Source: Sphaerolaimus hirsutus (Eukaryota; Nematoda; Chromadorea; Monhysterida; Sphaerolaimidae). Taken from it: a stretch of DNA of 64,000 bases. Where the stretch lies: the NCBI GenBank assembly GCA_964036195.1, contig OZ038460.1, positions 4,095,504-4,159,503 on the forward strand. Reading direction: 5' to 3'. Shown here in pieces: positions 21,386 to 32,184 of this stretch. The position numbers and the translations under genes were made by a program. The notes under the pieces were generated by a model that ran no database searches, was not told the DNA's origin, and worked only from the letters and a program-made list of their open reading frames with translations. How positions within the stretch are numbered: the first letter of the stretch is position 1; each line of letters begins with the position of its first letter.

Positions 21386-24155
21386 TAGTGATGGAATGGC
21401 GCCATGGCGCTGGCGCCCTTTAATGGCGCCAAACGGCGCCAGCGCCATGGCGCCATTGGCGCTTGGCGCCCTTTTCTGTGGCGCCATCTGGCGCCCGGCG
21501 CCATTATTTCGAATGGCGCCATGGCGCCCTTGGCGCTTGGCGCCATTTTCGCTGGCGCCAATTTGGCGCCCGGCGCCATTGTTTTGGATGGCGCCTGAAA
21601 TGGCGCCAAGATGCCGGGATGAACGGTTAAATTTTTCTGTATTCAACTGCCTTATCTGCTGAATAATATCATTTCGGTGGTGTATAACACATTCATATTT
21701 GTAATTTTTTGCTAGCATTGCAAGTTTAATGCATGTTGATGGTTTTATACCACATCAACTGCAAATCATCAAATATGACTCGCAATTAGAAAAAGTCGGT
21801 AATTTGTTCCAAGCCCTCACATCATTGATTACCTATTCACAATGCACTGTATTTCCTTGAAATACTCTCAGGGGTTTATAATTTCCTCAGCTCGGTTAGA
21901 CCTGGGGCCAGTTCCGCAAGTAGACAAGTTAAGAGTTAAAAGTTAAGAGTTGAGTAAAATGACAAATGGCAAGTTAATAGTAAAGTTAAAATTTAAGAGA
22001 AAAGTTAAAGTTTAAGAGTTGAGTTAAAAGTTGAGTTAAAGGTTAAAAGTTGAGTCAAAAGTTGAGTTAAATGTTAAGAGTTGAGTTAAAGGTTAAAAAA
22101 GTGAGTTAAAAGTTGATTTAAAAGACAAATGGGTCATTCGTTGCAGAAGCGCAATATGCTGATCTTCGATCATATTTTGTCCCCACACGGCCATTTTGAA
22201 ACAACATTCCGCGATTTTTTCTTTTTTAGCGATAATTTTTTTGGATACGTTATTTTCAAATGTCGTGCATACAACATTGGCAGCATGCCAGCGAACAGCC
22301 GTATCAATACCAATTTCACATTTTTATTTTTTTATATTTTTTTACCATCATTTTCCACTTGTCTCTTAACTCTTAACTCAACTTTTAACTCTTAACTCAA
22401 CTTTTAACCTTTAACTCAACTTTTAACTCAACTCTTAAACTTTAACTTTTCTCTTAAACTTTAACTTTTCACTTAAACTTTAACTTTACTCTTAACTCAC
22501 CATTTGTCATTTTACTCAACTCTTAACTTTTAACTCTTAACTTGTCCACTTGCGGAACCGGCACCAGGTGCCGGTTCCGCAAGTGGAAAAGTTAAGAGTT
22601 AAAAGTTAAGAGTTGAGTAAAATGACAAATGGCAAGTTAAGAGTAAAGTTAAATGATAAATGATGAGTTAAGAGACAAGAGTAAAGCTAAATGACAAATG
22701 ATTAGTTAAGAGATACGAGTAAAGTTAAGAGTCAAGCAAGTGTATCCAAATCTTATTTTTTTGTATCCAAATCTTATTGTGTGTATCCAAATCTTATGTC
22801 GAAATTTGGATACAAAAACATAAAATCTGGATACGAAAAAAATAAAATTTGGATACACTTGCTTGACTAATCACTTTACCTTTATCTCTTAACTAATCAT
22901 TTGTCATTTAACTGTACTCTTAAATTGACTCTTATCTCTTAACTCATCATTTAGCTTTGAACTTTACTCTTAACTTGCCATTTGTCATTTTACTCAACTC
23001 TTAACTTTTAACTCATTGTTTCCATCGCATTGAATATGGATTCATGCAAGAATTTAACCCCATTCATACAATTTATAGATGATGCAATTTATTTAATATT
23101 CTGATAAAAAAATAACTCCTCACCTCGAATAACCCCCCCCCCCCCTCGAATAAGTCCCATCTCAAAAAATTCTGACGAAAAAATAACTCCCCCGGGGAGT
23201 TAATCGAGGATTTACGGTATATGAGTATGTTACAAGCAATTTTGTAAAAGTTGTGGTGAAATTATAGACCCCACTCGAATGAGCCCCCTTGCATAAACCC
23301 CCTCCGAATTTGCTGTCAAAAAACCCTTTGGGCGCAGGGGTATCTTGAATTTTGACCCTCCGAGTGGTTGGATAGATAGCAAATCGCTCTTCCGGAGGAA
23401 TAGATAGCTGAAAAATTTTCTGGGGGGGGTTGTGGTGGTTCGATATATAGGCTTTTTCGGGGCATAGAAGGAAAAAAAGGGAGAAAAATCGCTAAAAGTA
23501 GGTGTAAAATAGCTCAAAATGTGTATACAAGAGCATATACCTAGTACTTAAAATAGCTGAAAATAGGCAGTTAGGCGCATGAACCAGTGATTTTGGAGGT
23601 GAAAATCTATATATAGGTATGAAAAATAGCGATTTTGAGCGAAAATTGGGGTACTGTTTCTGAAAAATCGCTCCAGATAGGTAGATAGCTGAGCGATTTG
23701 GGGGGGGGGGGTTTAGGGGGTAGTAGCCCAAAATTTTGCCTCCGGGATAGATAGATAGCTGAGCGGCCTCCGGGATAGATAGATAGCTGGGCGGTTTGGG
23801 GGGGGGTAACCCTCCCCAACCCCCCCCCCCCTATTCGAGACCCCTGTTTGGGCGTATTTCCAGGAAATATGGCACATAATATTCACGATAAGATTAGTTT
23901 TGTGGCCTGAGTCACCATCAGAAAGATGGTATGGCACATTCCTTGTCTATAAATGCCTCCATGATGATATATACGTTGAAACAGTGCATTTTATCGTTGG
24001 CGCCATTTTGGCGCCTGGCGTCATTGTTTCTGGCGCCCTTTGGCGCCCGGCGCCAATTTTCTAGATGGCGCCATGGCGCCATTGGCGCCTGGCGCCATTT
24101 TCTCTGGCGCCCTTTGGCGCCTGGCGCCATTTTTCCTGTCGCTTTTCCATCACTA
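21386..24155. mobile_element. hAT-type element with GGCGCC arrays at both ends
   Basis: Starts TAGTGATGGAATGGCGCC and ends TTTTCCATCACTA. The flanking 8-bp duplication CTGCGCAC (21378-21385, 24156-24163) is perfect. GGCGCC arrays occupy 21398-21610 and 23998-24130. The 2.4 kb middle holds other elements: two CCAGTTCCGCAAG-type MITEs, a TA-target fragment (23105-23220) and further repeats with GATAGATAGCTGAGCG. No transposase. Confidence 0.85.
21904..22567. mobile_element. CCAGTTCCGCAAGT-family MITE made of AGTTAAGAG repeats
   Basis: Left GGGGCCAGTTCCGCAAGT and right ACTTGCGGAACCGGCACC are inverted repeats. Between them lie dozens of AAGTTAAGAGTT motifs, then a 250-bp unique core (22130-22350), then the complementary AACTCTTAACTTTT motifs. 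A second copy lacking a clear right end abuts it (22567-23024) and contains TTGTATCCAAATCTTA repeats. Confidence 0.65.
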
Positions 24156-24549
24156 CTGCGCACACTGTGTATCTGCTGACAGGAGCGACAGGCTAACATT
24201 CTTTTGCATTTTATGTTTCACACACTGCACTGCATTTGCGTTCAATGAATAACCCAGACGTTGCTTAATTTAGGCTGTCCGTCTAAATACATAAATCGTT
24301 TATTAAAAGGAGAGTTTGGAGGAATTCAAGATGGGGGAGTTATTCGAGGGGGGTTATTTTTACCTCATTTCGTCAAGAGGGGGGGGGGTATTCGAAGGGG
24401 GGCTTATTCGAGTACCTATATACGGTAAAATGAATGTAGATCGTCACATAAATATTTATATCTTACCTATTTATTTTATTAGAAAGATCGAACATTTGTG
24501 TAAATCTGACTCATCGCATCCGCATTTTAAAAAGGTTCATTTTTTCAGA

Positions 24550-24704
24550 ATGGACGGCAAAATGGTTATTTTAAGAAATCGTTTATTGCTGGTGGGCACG
24601 CAGTGGAAATCGGTATCTGAAGATGACGTCATCCTGGAGGACATGTTAAATGGCGTTTTTCTGCCTGAAAATAGCTCGCTGGATATCGATGAATATTGGC
24701 TGGG
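24550..24704 (+). CDS. Probable first coding exon of the opsin
   Basis: An ATG at 24550 directly follows TTTTTCAG. The frame gives a 51-residue acidic stretch with an N-glycosylation sequon (NSS) and ends DEYWLG. A GT at 24705 leaves two bases of a codon, which is the phase required by the exon at 26075. This fits an opsin's extracellular N-terminus (glycosylated, just before TM1). The donor GTTTGT is weak, and the frame itself reads on to a stop at 24726, so a transcript is needed. It could be an unrelated ORF. Confidence 0.45.
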
Positions 24705-24766
24705 GTTTGTTGTTTGGATTGCCTAATTTTAGCTTTTTTATGGAGTAGTAATAAATAGTCTGTGAC

Positions 24767-25784
24767 CAGGGTTGGTTTTATAAAAATCATTTGTATACAA
24801 ATTGTATAAAAATTGTATAAAAATGTATTTTATTTTTATTTTATTCTTGTTTCATTTTATTTTATTTTATTTTATTCCAAAATAATAATAAAATAATAAA
24901 ATGGACCATTTTACAAAAATTTTACAAAAATTTTACAGAATTTTTACAAAAAAATCAGAATCTTGCATGCAAGGTCAGAAAAATGTGATAATTAGACCTA
25001 AACATGAAAAACGTGTGACAAATTTTTCCATTACTTTGCAAAACTTGCATGCAGTAGGTATTGTTAGCTAGTTGCAAGTGTTAAGTTACAATTATCGATA
25101 AGAATGGTTTGCATTTTCAGTAGAAGGATTACTGGAGTGTGCTGAGCGCATTTGTAAAACATCATGCAAAGTGTCAATTGTCATGACAAATGTAGTAAAG
25201 AGTCAATTGGCATCTCAAATGTCAAGCAAAGTATAATTGTCATGACAAATCTCGCGCAGAGTGTAAATTGTGTATCTGAATCTTATGTTTTGGTATCCAA
25301 ACCTTATATTTTGGTATCCAAATCTTATGTTTTTGTATCCAAATGTTCACATAAGATTTGGATACAAAAACAACAAGATTTGGATACAAAAGATAAGATT
25401 TGGATACAATTTGCTTTACAGTTTCCACTTTAATTTATATTTGTCATGACAATTGACACTTTACTTAACATTTTCATGAAAATTGACACTTTCCATTCCA
25501 CTTCATGACATTTTGACACCTTACATGGCTTGGGACTGCCCCAGCTCCGCGAATGAACAGGTTGAACTATAAAAAACAGAAAAACATTCTTACAAAAAAT
25601 ATGAATTTTTATACAATTTTTACAAAAATATGAATTTGTATACAATTTTACAAAAATTTTACAAAAATTTGAATTTTTATACAATTTTTATTTTTATTTT
25701 GAAATTTTCCATTTTATTTTATTTTATTTTATTCTTCAATTTTCCATTTTATTTTTATTCTTTTCTGAGATTTTGCCAACCCTG
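24767..25784. mobile_element. hAT-type element CAGGGTTGG in opsin intron 1
   Basis: Ends CAGGGTTGG and CCAACCCTG are inverted repeats. The 8-bp duplication TCTGTGAC (24759-24766, 25785-25792) is perfect. The interior has TTTTACAAAAATT and TTTTATTTTA tracts flanking a middle (about 25150-25545) built of CAATTGTCATGACAAATG repeats and ending CTTGGGACTGCC, as in the CAGTCCC family. Sister copies: 36401-37197 and 59940-61007. Confidence 0.85.
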
Positions 25785-26074
25785 TCTGTGACTTTTTCGA
25801 TTTTGTTCATTTTTTGTGTGTTGGATCTGCTGTTTCTCATCAGAAAAATGCATTTGTGTAATATGTTTTGCATTTTAAAATGCCAACATTGGATGCAAAT
25901 CAACCAACTTTGTGAATACTGTATATTGATTTAAAAAATTTATCTATCAATCTTCTAATCATTCAAAATAATAATTTGTTTATCCCCTTGTTCATCTTTA
26001 TCAGAATTTTTCACTCTTATTTTAAAATCAATTTCAATTTTAAAAACTATTCTAAAAACCCATGAAACTCGCAG

Positions 26075-29000
26075 CTTCGAGGCAGCCGAGCCACATGTGA
26101 ACGCGGCCGCTGCAGCGATTGTACTCATGATAGCTGTGTTTTCTGTGCTGGGAAATGCTTTGGTCATTATCGTGTACCACAAGTGAGCGGGTTTCTTTAT
26201 AGTTGGCGCTGTGCCAAAACTTCTGGCGCCAGAGAACAGACATGTAGATATTTCTCCGTATGCAAACTGGAATGTCAACGAATGAGATTAGAAAAAAATC
26301 CATCAGAAATTCGAGACGCACACTGGGGAAATTTCAAACAAATTTCCGCTCATTTCAAGCACAATATGGGAGCTGGATTGAACTATCTAATATAATCTAA
26401 CTTTTTTTCCAAAAATAACCGCCCCAAATCTAGCAATGTTAAAAATTCAAACTTCTGAATCGGGCTGCCCGAAAAAGGTGTCATTATCGGGCCCAAAAAA
26501 TCCCCATAAAGCGCCATTAAATCAAACCGGCACAACTAATCTAACTCCGCCCACTTAGGTATCAGCGTCTAAATCCGAAAATCCGCTTCTACGTGCTAAT
26601 ATTGGCCTGGTCAGATCTTATAATGGCCCTAACCACTGACTGGATGATGGTTAGTGAAGTTTGTACGCATTGAATGCGAGTACAGTGACCACTTGTCACT
26701 AACGATGGGTCTGTAGTATACCTTCCAGGAATTTTTTTTGAACTTTTGTTTTTTTCTCAAATGACTGTTGGAATTTTCGGATTTTCCCAAAAAAACGCTT
26801 TTGAATTTCCGAATTTTTCAACTAAATTAGGGAAAAAAATCGAAATTGAAATGCACTGTGTGATGAACCTGACGACAACACTAAACAATCAAGATCCCTG
26901 TCGGGCACCGCCCGACACAACCCTTCAAAAGCACCTCACCCCCTCAACCCCCCCTCCACAGATAGCGAGCAGCGTGGCTGGGGGGTGGGTGTTCGGCGGG
27001 CACGCGTGCACCGCCTACGCCGTCACGCAGGGCTACTGCGCCCTGGTGGGCATCTGGGCCATCGCCGCCGTGGCCACCGTGAGGATGCTCAGATTGGGTA
27101 CTGGGCGCAGGTAGGTGCGGGCTTTCGGGGTTTTTTTTGTTGGGGGATACTCGGTGGACATCATTCCATACTTATGTAGTATGGAATTCTACCATAACCC
27201 ATCTGAATAATGAACCAAAATTTGTTCATCATGACATTTCGTTTTTACTATAATATGGAATAATCAATTACGAAATTTATCACTAGATTTGATTCGGCAA
27301 ATTATGATAGGATTCTGCACGCACATACTTTGCTGTCCACCGAGTACAGTAGCTTTTACATACCGTTCAAAATATACAAATTTCAAATCTGATTTGATGT
27401 CATTCAGCGCCAACTTGTCCACCTTGCACCACAGACGCGTGCGCGGCATCGAGCTGTTCCTCAGAATTATTGTATTCGTGGTGCCAGTTTTCAGTGTCGG
27501 CTCTCCACTTCTCGGGTGGGGCAAATTTCGGTTGGTTTCGATTAGTATTTCGAAACTTTCGGGAGATTGTTGTTTTAATAATGTCGGAATATAAAACAAA
27601 TTTTTGTTGATGAATTTTTTACAGCATTACAAGAGAGATTTCATTAATTTTTTGGAAGATTTTCTGTAATTTTCTCTGAAATAAATACACTCCCCTCGTA
27701 ATTATGATTCAAACTTAAGTTGAAGCGGAATATAAAAACTCGAGAGTCAGTTTTTTTTTTGTTGAAAAATATAGTGAACACTGAAAACTGGTGGAAATAT
27801 CGCAGACCCGAAGGCTACCTAACTACATGCTGTTTCGATTTCATGGACGATTCCTTCGCTAATCGAAGTTACATTGCCTGGCTGTACGTGACCGGATTTT
27901 TTCTGCCCTTCGCACTCATCATTTACAGCTACACCAAAATTTTCCTGACAATTACCAATGTCAGCGCCGAAATACAGGAAACAATCAAAATGAGCAATGC
28001 CAAAGCCTCGGCTGAATATGGTTCAGTCAGTTGTTTTTTTGCTTATGGTGTGACGATGCAAAAAAATGTATGTTTTTTTTAGTTTTTCAATTTTTTCACA
28101 GAAAAGGACACAATACTTCTTTTATCTTTAGAAAAGGGGCCGTTCAATTTTTTTCGTCGACTTTTTACCTGCCGTTCTATTGGAGGTGCCATTCTATAGT
28201 TGAAGCGGCAAAACTTTTGGGCTATGCTTGAATATCAGAGGGCATCAGTTTGGAATTTAATGGCTATTTGAAATTTGAAGGCTTTGAATGTTCTCCTCAT
28301 CCCTTTTTAGATATTTTTTGTGTTTTCTCCAAAGTTCTACCTGTCGATATTTATTAGAGACTGCCGTGCAATTGCAGGGTGCCGTTATATATTCGTGCCA
28401 AAACCTGCCGTTCTATTGGAGGTGTCCTTCTATTGGATGTATGCCATTCTAATAGAAAAAAACTACGATAGTCGAACTGGCGCCTAGCGCCATTATATTC
28501 TGGCGCTTCACACAAATCTCACACAAATCTGCCACCGGGTTCATTTGGAAACAGTTGGAAACAGTCTGGTTCAGTTGGATTGGAAGATGCTTCACAGCCC
28601 TTCACTCATCCTCACCCAGCCTTCACAACACTTCACAGGCCCTGGGCAAGAGCGCAACTAGCAATGGAAGCAACTTTAGTTACAGGCCCGAAAACCTCCC
28701 GATACCGGACGCCTACCATTCAGCGAGAGAGTTGGAAGAGCGGGCGGCGAGAAGTATTATTTATGTGCTATTGTTCTTTTGCGTCGCCTGGCTACCGTAT
28801 GCTACGATGGGAATGGTGAGTTTTGAGTGAGGTTTGAAGTTTGGGACGCACACTAGTTGACAGTGACACATCTGTGTCAACTGATCTGTGTCAACTATGA
28901 TTTCGGCTTCACGTGTTTGCTTCACAACGATCTCCAAATGCACATGCGGCATTGTTGAAAAATTAATACTACGGCAAGTGCATTTTGGAGATCGTTCTGC

Positions 29001-29944
29001 GACACGTGAAGCCGAAATCTGAGTTGACACAGACCAGTTGACACACGTGTCAACTAGTGTGCGCGCCGCCAATGTTGGACGACTGGGATTTGTTATTGAC
29101 GCGACCGGTGTTTTCTCAAGCCGCGGCCAAAGAAATGAATAAACAATAAACAAATGAAAATATTGATTTCCTGAAAAATCCATTTCCTGAAGCATATTTA
29201 TGCGTCAACTGCGGATGATGCGACGCGTAAATAGAGTCTCACGCGAACATTTCCCCGGAAATGTCTTTCTGCAATCGTCACTTGGCACAATGTAATAGGC
29301 TGTGAATGCGATGTGAATGTGATATTGTAGTCGGCAGCCGGCCCGGCACCAGAAATCTTAAAAGATATCCACTTCCACAGCAGAGTTTAAACTACTGAAC
29401 TTTTTCAAAATGTACATAAACGTGAAGTGTTTACCCTTTTTTTTACTCACTTCTGAGTACAGAAAATGAAAAAAAATTTTTTTTGTAAACGCGAGTATTT
29501 AAATAATTTAAAAAATACCATTGGAAATATGTCTTCAGTACTAGAGTACCTTCAAAAGTATACGTAAAAGGGAGGACCGGACCGGTACTTTTTTAAGAGG
29601 AAGCGTAAACGTATTTACTCAGTATTCGAGTACGCGTATTTTTTGAGTAGGTAAACGTAAGACTGTTTTAACACCTACCACAAACCCCCCCCCCACAGAT
29701 TGGCTCATTCCTTCGCTCCGAGCGTCTAATCACACCGGGCCTGGCTCTACTCGCCTCCGTGCTAGCCAAGTCCTCCACGGTGTACAACCCCATCCTGTAC
29801 TCGTTGGCCGACGCCGCTTTCAGGAACCACGCGGCCGCAGTTATATCGCAGTCGTGCCGCGGTTGTTGCGCTGCGTTTGATGGGTGTATGAATGTGCTGT
29901 GTTGTTGTTGTTTGCTGTCCTGGTGCGGGCTTGGATTGGTTTGA
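26075..29944 (+). CDS. Opsin (retinal-binding seven-transmembrane receptor)
   Basis: Seven exons with GT..AG borders and agreeing phases: 26075-26182, 26559-26649, 26962-27110, 27435-27530, 27806-28025, 28639-28815, 29699-29944 (TGA). TM1 has GNALVIIVY and TM2 has LAWSDLIM. TM3 follows the conserved Cys, with Tyr at the bovine-113 counterion position. ECL2 reads GWGKFRPEGYLTTCCFDF with the 181-type Glu and disulfide Cys. TM6 has AWLPYA. TM7 has AKSSTVYNPILY with the retinal-linking Lys and NPxxY. Tyr-113 and Glu-181 fit rhabdomeric or Go-type rather than vertebrate ciliary opsins. I leave the class open. The D/ERY motif is VRM instead. The C-terminal tail is very Cys-rich (CCCC). With the likely first exon the protein is about 413 residues. 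Exons are more GC-rich than introns. It would bind retinal as a membrane light sensor or photoisomerase. Confidence 0.9.
27150..27344. mobile_element. TA-flanked MITE, CTCGGYGGAC family, in opsin intron 3
   Basis: The left TACTCGGTGGAC and right GTCCACCGAGTA are inverted repeats flanked by TA. The same family is intact at 37264-37520. No ORF. Confidence 0.6.
28136..28470. repeat. TTCTATTGGAGGTGCC-type TA-element remnant in opsin intron 5
   Basis: Contains GGGGCCGTTCAATTTT, CTGCCGTTCTATTGGAGGTG (twice, spaced) and ends near ATTCTAATAGAAAAAAACTACG, matching parts of the TTCTAATAGAA subfamily. Ends are degraded. Confidence 0.5.
28848..29062. mobile_element. MITE with TIR GCACACTAGTTGACA in opsin intron 6
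   Basis: The ends are inverted repeats. A second inner pair (GATTTCGGCTTCACGTG and CACGTGAAGCCGAAATC) extends the foldback to about 100 bp per arm. The rest of this 883-bp intron (28816-29698) has GAGTA and CGTAAACG-type repeats at 29400-29670 and no other feature. Confidence 0.6.
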
Positions 29945-30484
29945 CCCGAGTTTTCGGGCTGCCCGATTCCGGGGGTTCTGGAGTTTTATCGGGGGGGGGG
30001 GGGGGGTTACATGGGATAATTGGTAATGGTCACGCACCCTGCAAAACTTTATGTAATTAGCAAAATGCATGAGAAAAATGATAAATTTCAGCGGTTCATG
30101 TGACCGTGAGTGAGTGATATTCGACAAATTTGAGTGACATTTTGCAGCGTGCGTGATTGGCCCAGCAGATTTGATGTCGTCATTAAAAGGGAACATTTTT
30201 TTCGAGAAAGAGTGCAAAATTGCACCTGTTTCAGGCGGGAATCGAACCCGCACCTCTCATAAATAAAACTCATAAATCACCATTGAACATATTTGACTTT
30301 ACTGAAATGAGTAATTGTTACTCTCCCTTAACTGTACTTGACAAACACGTAATTCCAGTTAACTCAATTGCCATTCAAAGTTGACTATTGAGTTGACCGA
30401 CGGTGAACTAATGCGCGCAGCGCCATTTCAACGGCCATTCAAAATTCGGGCGACCTAAAACCTCAATCCCAATAAATCGGGCAG
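29945..30484. other. Opsin 3' flank and intergenic DNA
   Basis: After the opsin stop, AATAAA occurs near 30262. A tRNA-like block lies at 30228-30290 on the minus strand. Short palindromic CGGGCTGCCCG or CGGGCAGCCCG motifs occur at 29955 and 30478, as at 26462. Confidence 0.4.
30228..30290 (-). other. tRNA-derived remnant
   Basis: On the minus strand GCGGGTTCGATTCCCGC forms a perfect T arm with a consensus B box. Upstream there is a weak anticodon arm and a partly paired acceptor (TGTTC.. against ..GAAACA). D-arm and A-box are poor, so this is more likely a tRNA pseudogene or SINE head than a working tRNA. Confidence 0.35.
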
Positions 30485-32184
30485 CCCGACAAACCTCAAT
30501 CGGGCTAATCCAACCCCTCCGCTGGTTCGGCGACGCGCAGCAAGGGCAACAGCGACAAATAGTCGCCGCGTACGTCCAACGGCCGTTGAACAGCCATGCG
30601 GCGCGGCCGCCCAGTCAATTGTGGGCGGCCAGTGTGGCCGGAAACGAGGCTGGGGATGAGACGAGCTCCAGTTTGAGTCGGGTCAGGTGCCAGTCCCGGA
30701 CCCTGTAAATGACCCTGTGAGATGTAGAAGGGCCTGTAAAATGTGTGTCATATGTACATGTGTCATGACAGAGACCCTATAGAGTGTCCAAATCTTAATT
30801 TTTTGTATCCAAATTTTTTGCTTTTGTATCCAAATTTTATGTTAATCTATGATTTTGATACAAAATATAAGATTTGGATACTGTAGAATAAGATCTGGAT
30901 AAATTACGCTGTCTTTTACATGACATTTGACACTTAAAAGGGCTTTTGCACAACACATGACATTTTACAGTGTCTTTTACATTTTACATTGACTTTTACA
31001 TGGTCTGGGACTGCCTATAGAAGGGATTGCAACGGTTTGAGGGATGACGTGCGACATTTGAAGTTGGAGAAGCAGTTGCTGCAGGTGGGTATATTTGTTT
31101 ACCGAGTACCGTATTTCTTCTTATGGAACGGCAACCTCCAGCTCCAATAGAACGGCAGTTTTTGGCACGTTCTTGCGCTCACGAAAACTGAAGCCTTCGA
31201 TTGAACATCCCCCTCCAATTGAACGATACTTCCAATAGACTGGCGTTTAGAAAATTGACGAAAAATATTGAACGGATAGTTCTATTTTAAAAATACAGTA
31301 TTTCAAATTAAATATAAATTAAGGAAAAAGGTGAAATAAATAAAAGGAAAGTGATAAAATTATTGGCCATGTAATTTAGAGTTGCGAAGTTGGAGATTGT
31401 CGGTTCCAGGGATCCGGTTTCGGGTCAAAAAATTGGGGTCAATATCATGAATCTGGGGCCAGTTCCTCAAATTGGTAAGTGAGAAGGAAATCGGCAAAAG
31501 CGAAGGGAAATAACCTTTTTTACTTCGCTTTTGCCAATTTACTTGTCATTTCACTTCGCTTTTGCCAATTTTCTTCTCAATTCATTTCTCGCTTATCATT
31601 TCACCTCGCATTTGCGGAACGCGCATCCTCAAATTTTCAGCTTTGTTCCATGTCTACCAAGTTTGGGTTTTTTCTTGGTGTTTTAGGTCCAGTCTAAATT
31701 TGTCAAATTTTATCTAATGAGTAGATCCAATTCAATTCTATTTTAATAAAGTCCACCAAACATTCACCCAACCCCCCAGAAACAACTGGACGAGCTACTA
31801 GGCCAGGGCACCCCCAACCCCCCGCCGCGCACGAGTGCGAGCGCGTTGGTTCTCCATCCCACGCAGGGGGGTGGTGCCCACCTGGGGGCAGTCCCAAGCC
31901 CTGTAAAGTGTAAAGTAAAGTGTCAAATGTAAAGTCAAGTGTAAAGTAAAGTGTCAAGCAAAACAAAAAAGAAAATATTTTATTACTGAAATTTGCATGA
32001 CAATTGACAGTTTACTTTGCATTTGACTTTACATTTGACACTTTACTTTGCATTTGACTTTACATTTGATACTTTACTTTACACTTTACAGGGCTTGGGA
32101 TTGCCACCTGGACGACATTATGGAAGATGACCACTGCGGGGGTGCCCATAGTGGGGGTGCTGTAGTGCCGTTCTTGATTGGGAG
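30485..32184 (+). CDS. Unidentified gene with coiled-coil exons, one split by a MITE
   Basis: Three exons agree in frame and phase: a (about 30485-30686, start uncertain), b (31021-31084), c (31780-32184, interrupted at 31886-32103). Exon a is GC-rich and Gln/Ala-rich and ends SSSLSR plus two codons. Exon b encodes a charged heptad-like helix with LKLEKQLLQ, followed in exon c by KQLDELL and a Pro/Gly-rich stretch, then VVPFLIG before a GTATGA donor. Junctions: AG/GTGCCA, CTATAG, CAG/GTGGGT, CCCCAG. The gene starts upstream and continues downstream. A short terminal exon near 32718-32750 is possible. I do not recognise the family. Length, function and location in the cell cannot be inferred beyond a coiled coil. 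The intact frame over 120 codons favours a real gene. Confidence 0.45.
30690..31013. mobile_element. CAGTCCC-family element forming an intron
   Basis: Left CAGTCCCGGACCCTGTAAAT and right GGTCTGGGACTG are inverted repeats. The interior holds TTGTATCCAAATTTT and TGACATTTGACACTT motifs. The candidate intron of the coiled-coil gene (30687-31020) is this element plus 3 and 7 bases. Confidence 0.6.
31108..31779. repeat. Intron with TTCTAATAGAA-type and CCAGTTCC-type repeat remnants
   Basis: 31108-31250 resembles the TTCTAATAGAA subfamily (TACCGTATTTCTTCTTATGG, AACGGCAGTTTT). 31452-31620 begins GGGGCCAGTTCC and ends TTGCGGAAC with CACTTCGCTTTTGCC repeats inside, a variant of the CCAGTTCCGCAAG family. 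Confidence 0.5.
31886..32103. mobile_element. 218-bp CAGTCCCAAG-family MITE inside an exon
   Basis: The target duplication CCACCTGG (31878-31885, 32104-32111) is perfect. Left GGGCAGTCCCAAGCCCTG and right CAGGGCTTGGGATTG are inverted repeats. Reading the exon through one copy of the duplication keeps the frame open (..AHL then DDIMEDD..). Reading through the MITE hits a stop. Confidence 0.8.

Larger units (their letters stand above)
21213..24427. mobile_element. TA-target element interrupted by a 2.77 kb hAT-type element
   Basis: Starts TACCGTATGTCCTCGAATAA at 21213 and ends at about 24427 with TACGGTA. Text left of 21386 (AACAACAAAAGATGTGTATA) and right of 24163 (ACTGTGTATCTGCTG) corresponds to the continuous middle of relatives at 35840-35880 and 55830-55880, so the two halves belong to one older element. 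Confidence 0.65.

Noticed and set aside
21317..21718. ORFs encoding peptides like MAPWRWRPL and GAKRQGRHG over GGCGCC arrays (also at 3710, 4303, 23918)
   Set aside because: Translations of the GGCGCC array in several frames and both strands; no start, splice or conservation support.
25164..25433. ORFs with repeated YVLVSKS peptides
   Set aside because: They come from TTGTATCCAAATCTTATG repeats in the CAGGGTTGG element middle.
26052..26321. Minus-strand ORFs across the opsin TM1 exon and other opsin exons (for example 27264-27599, 28761-29195)
   Set aside because: Shadows of the GC-rich + exons; no splice agreement on minus.
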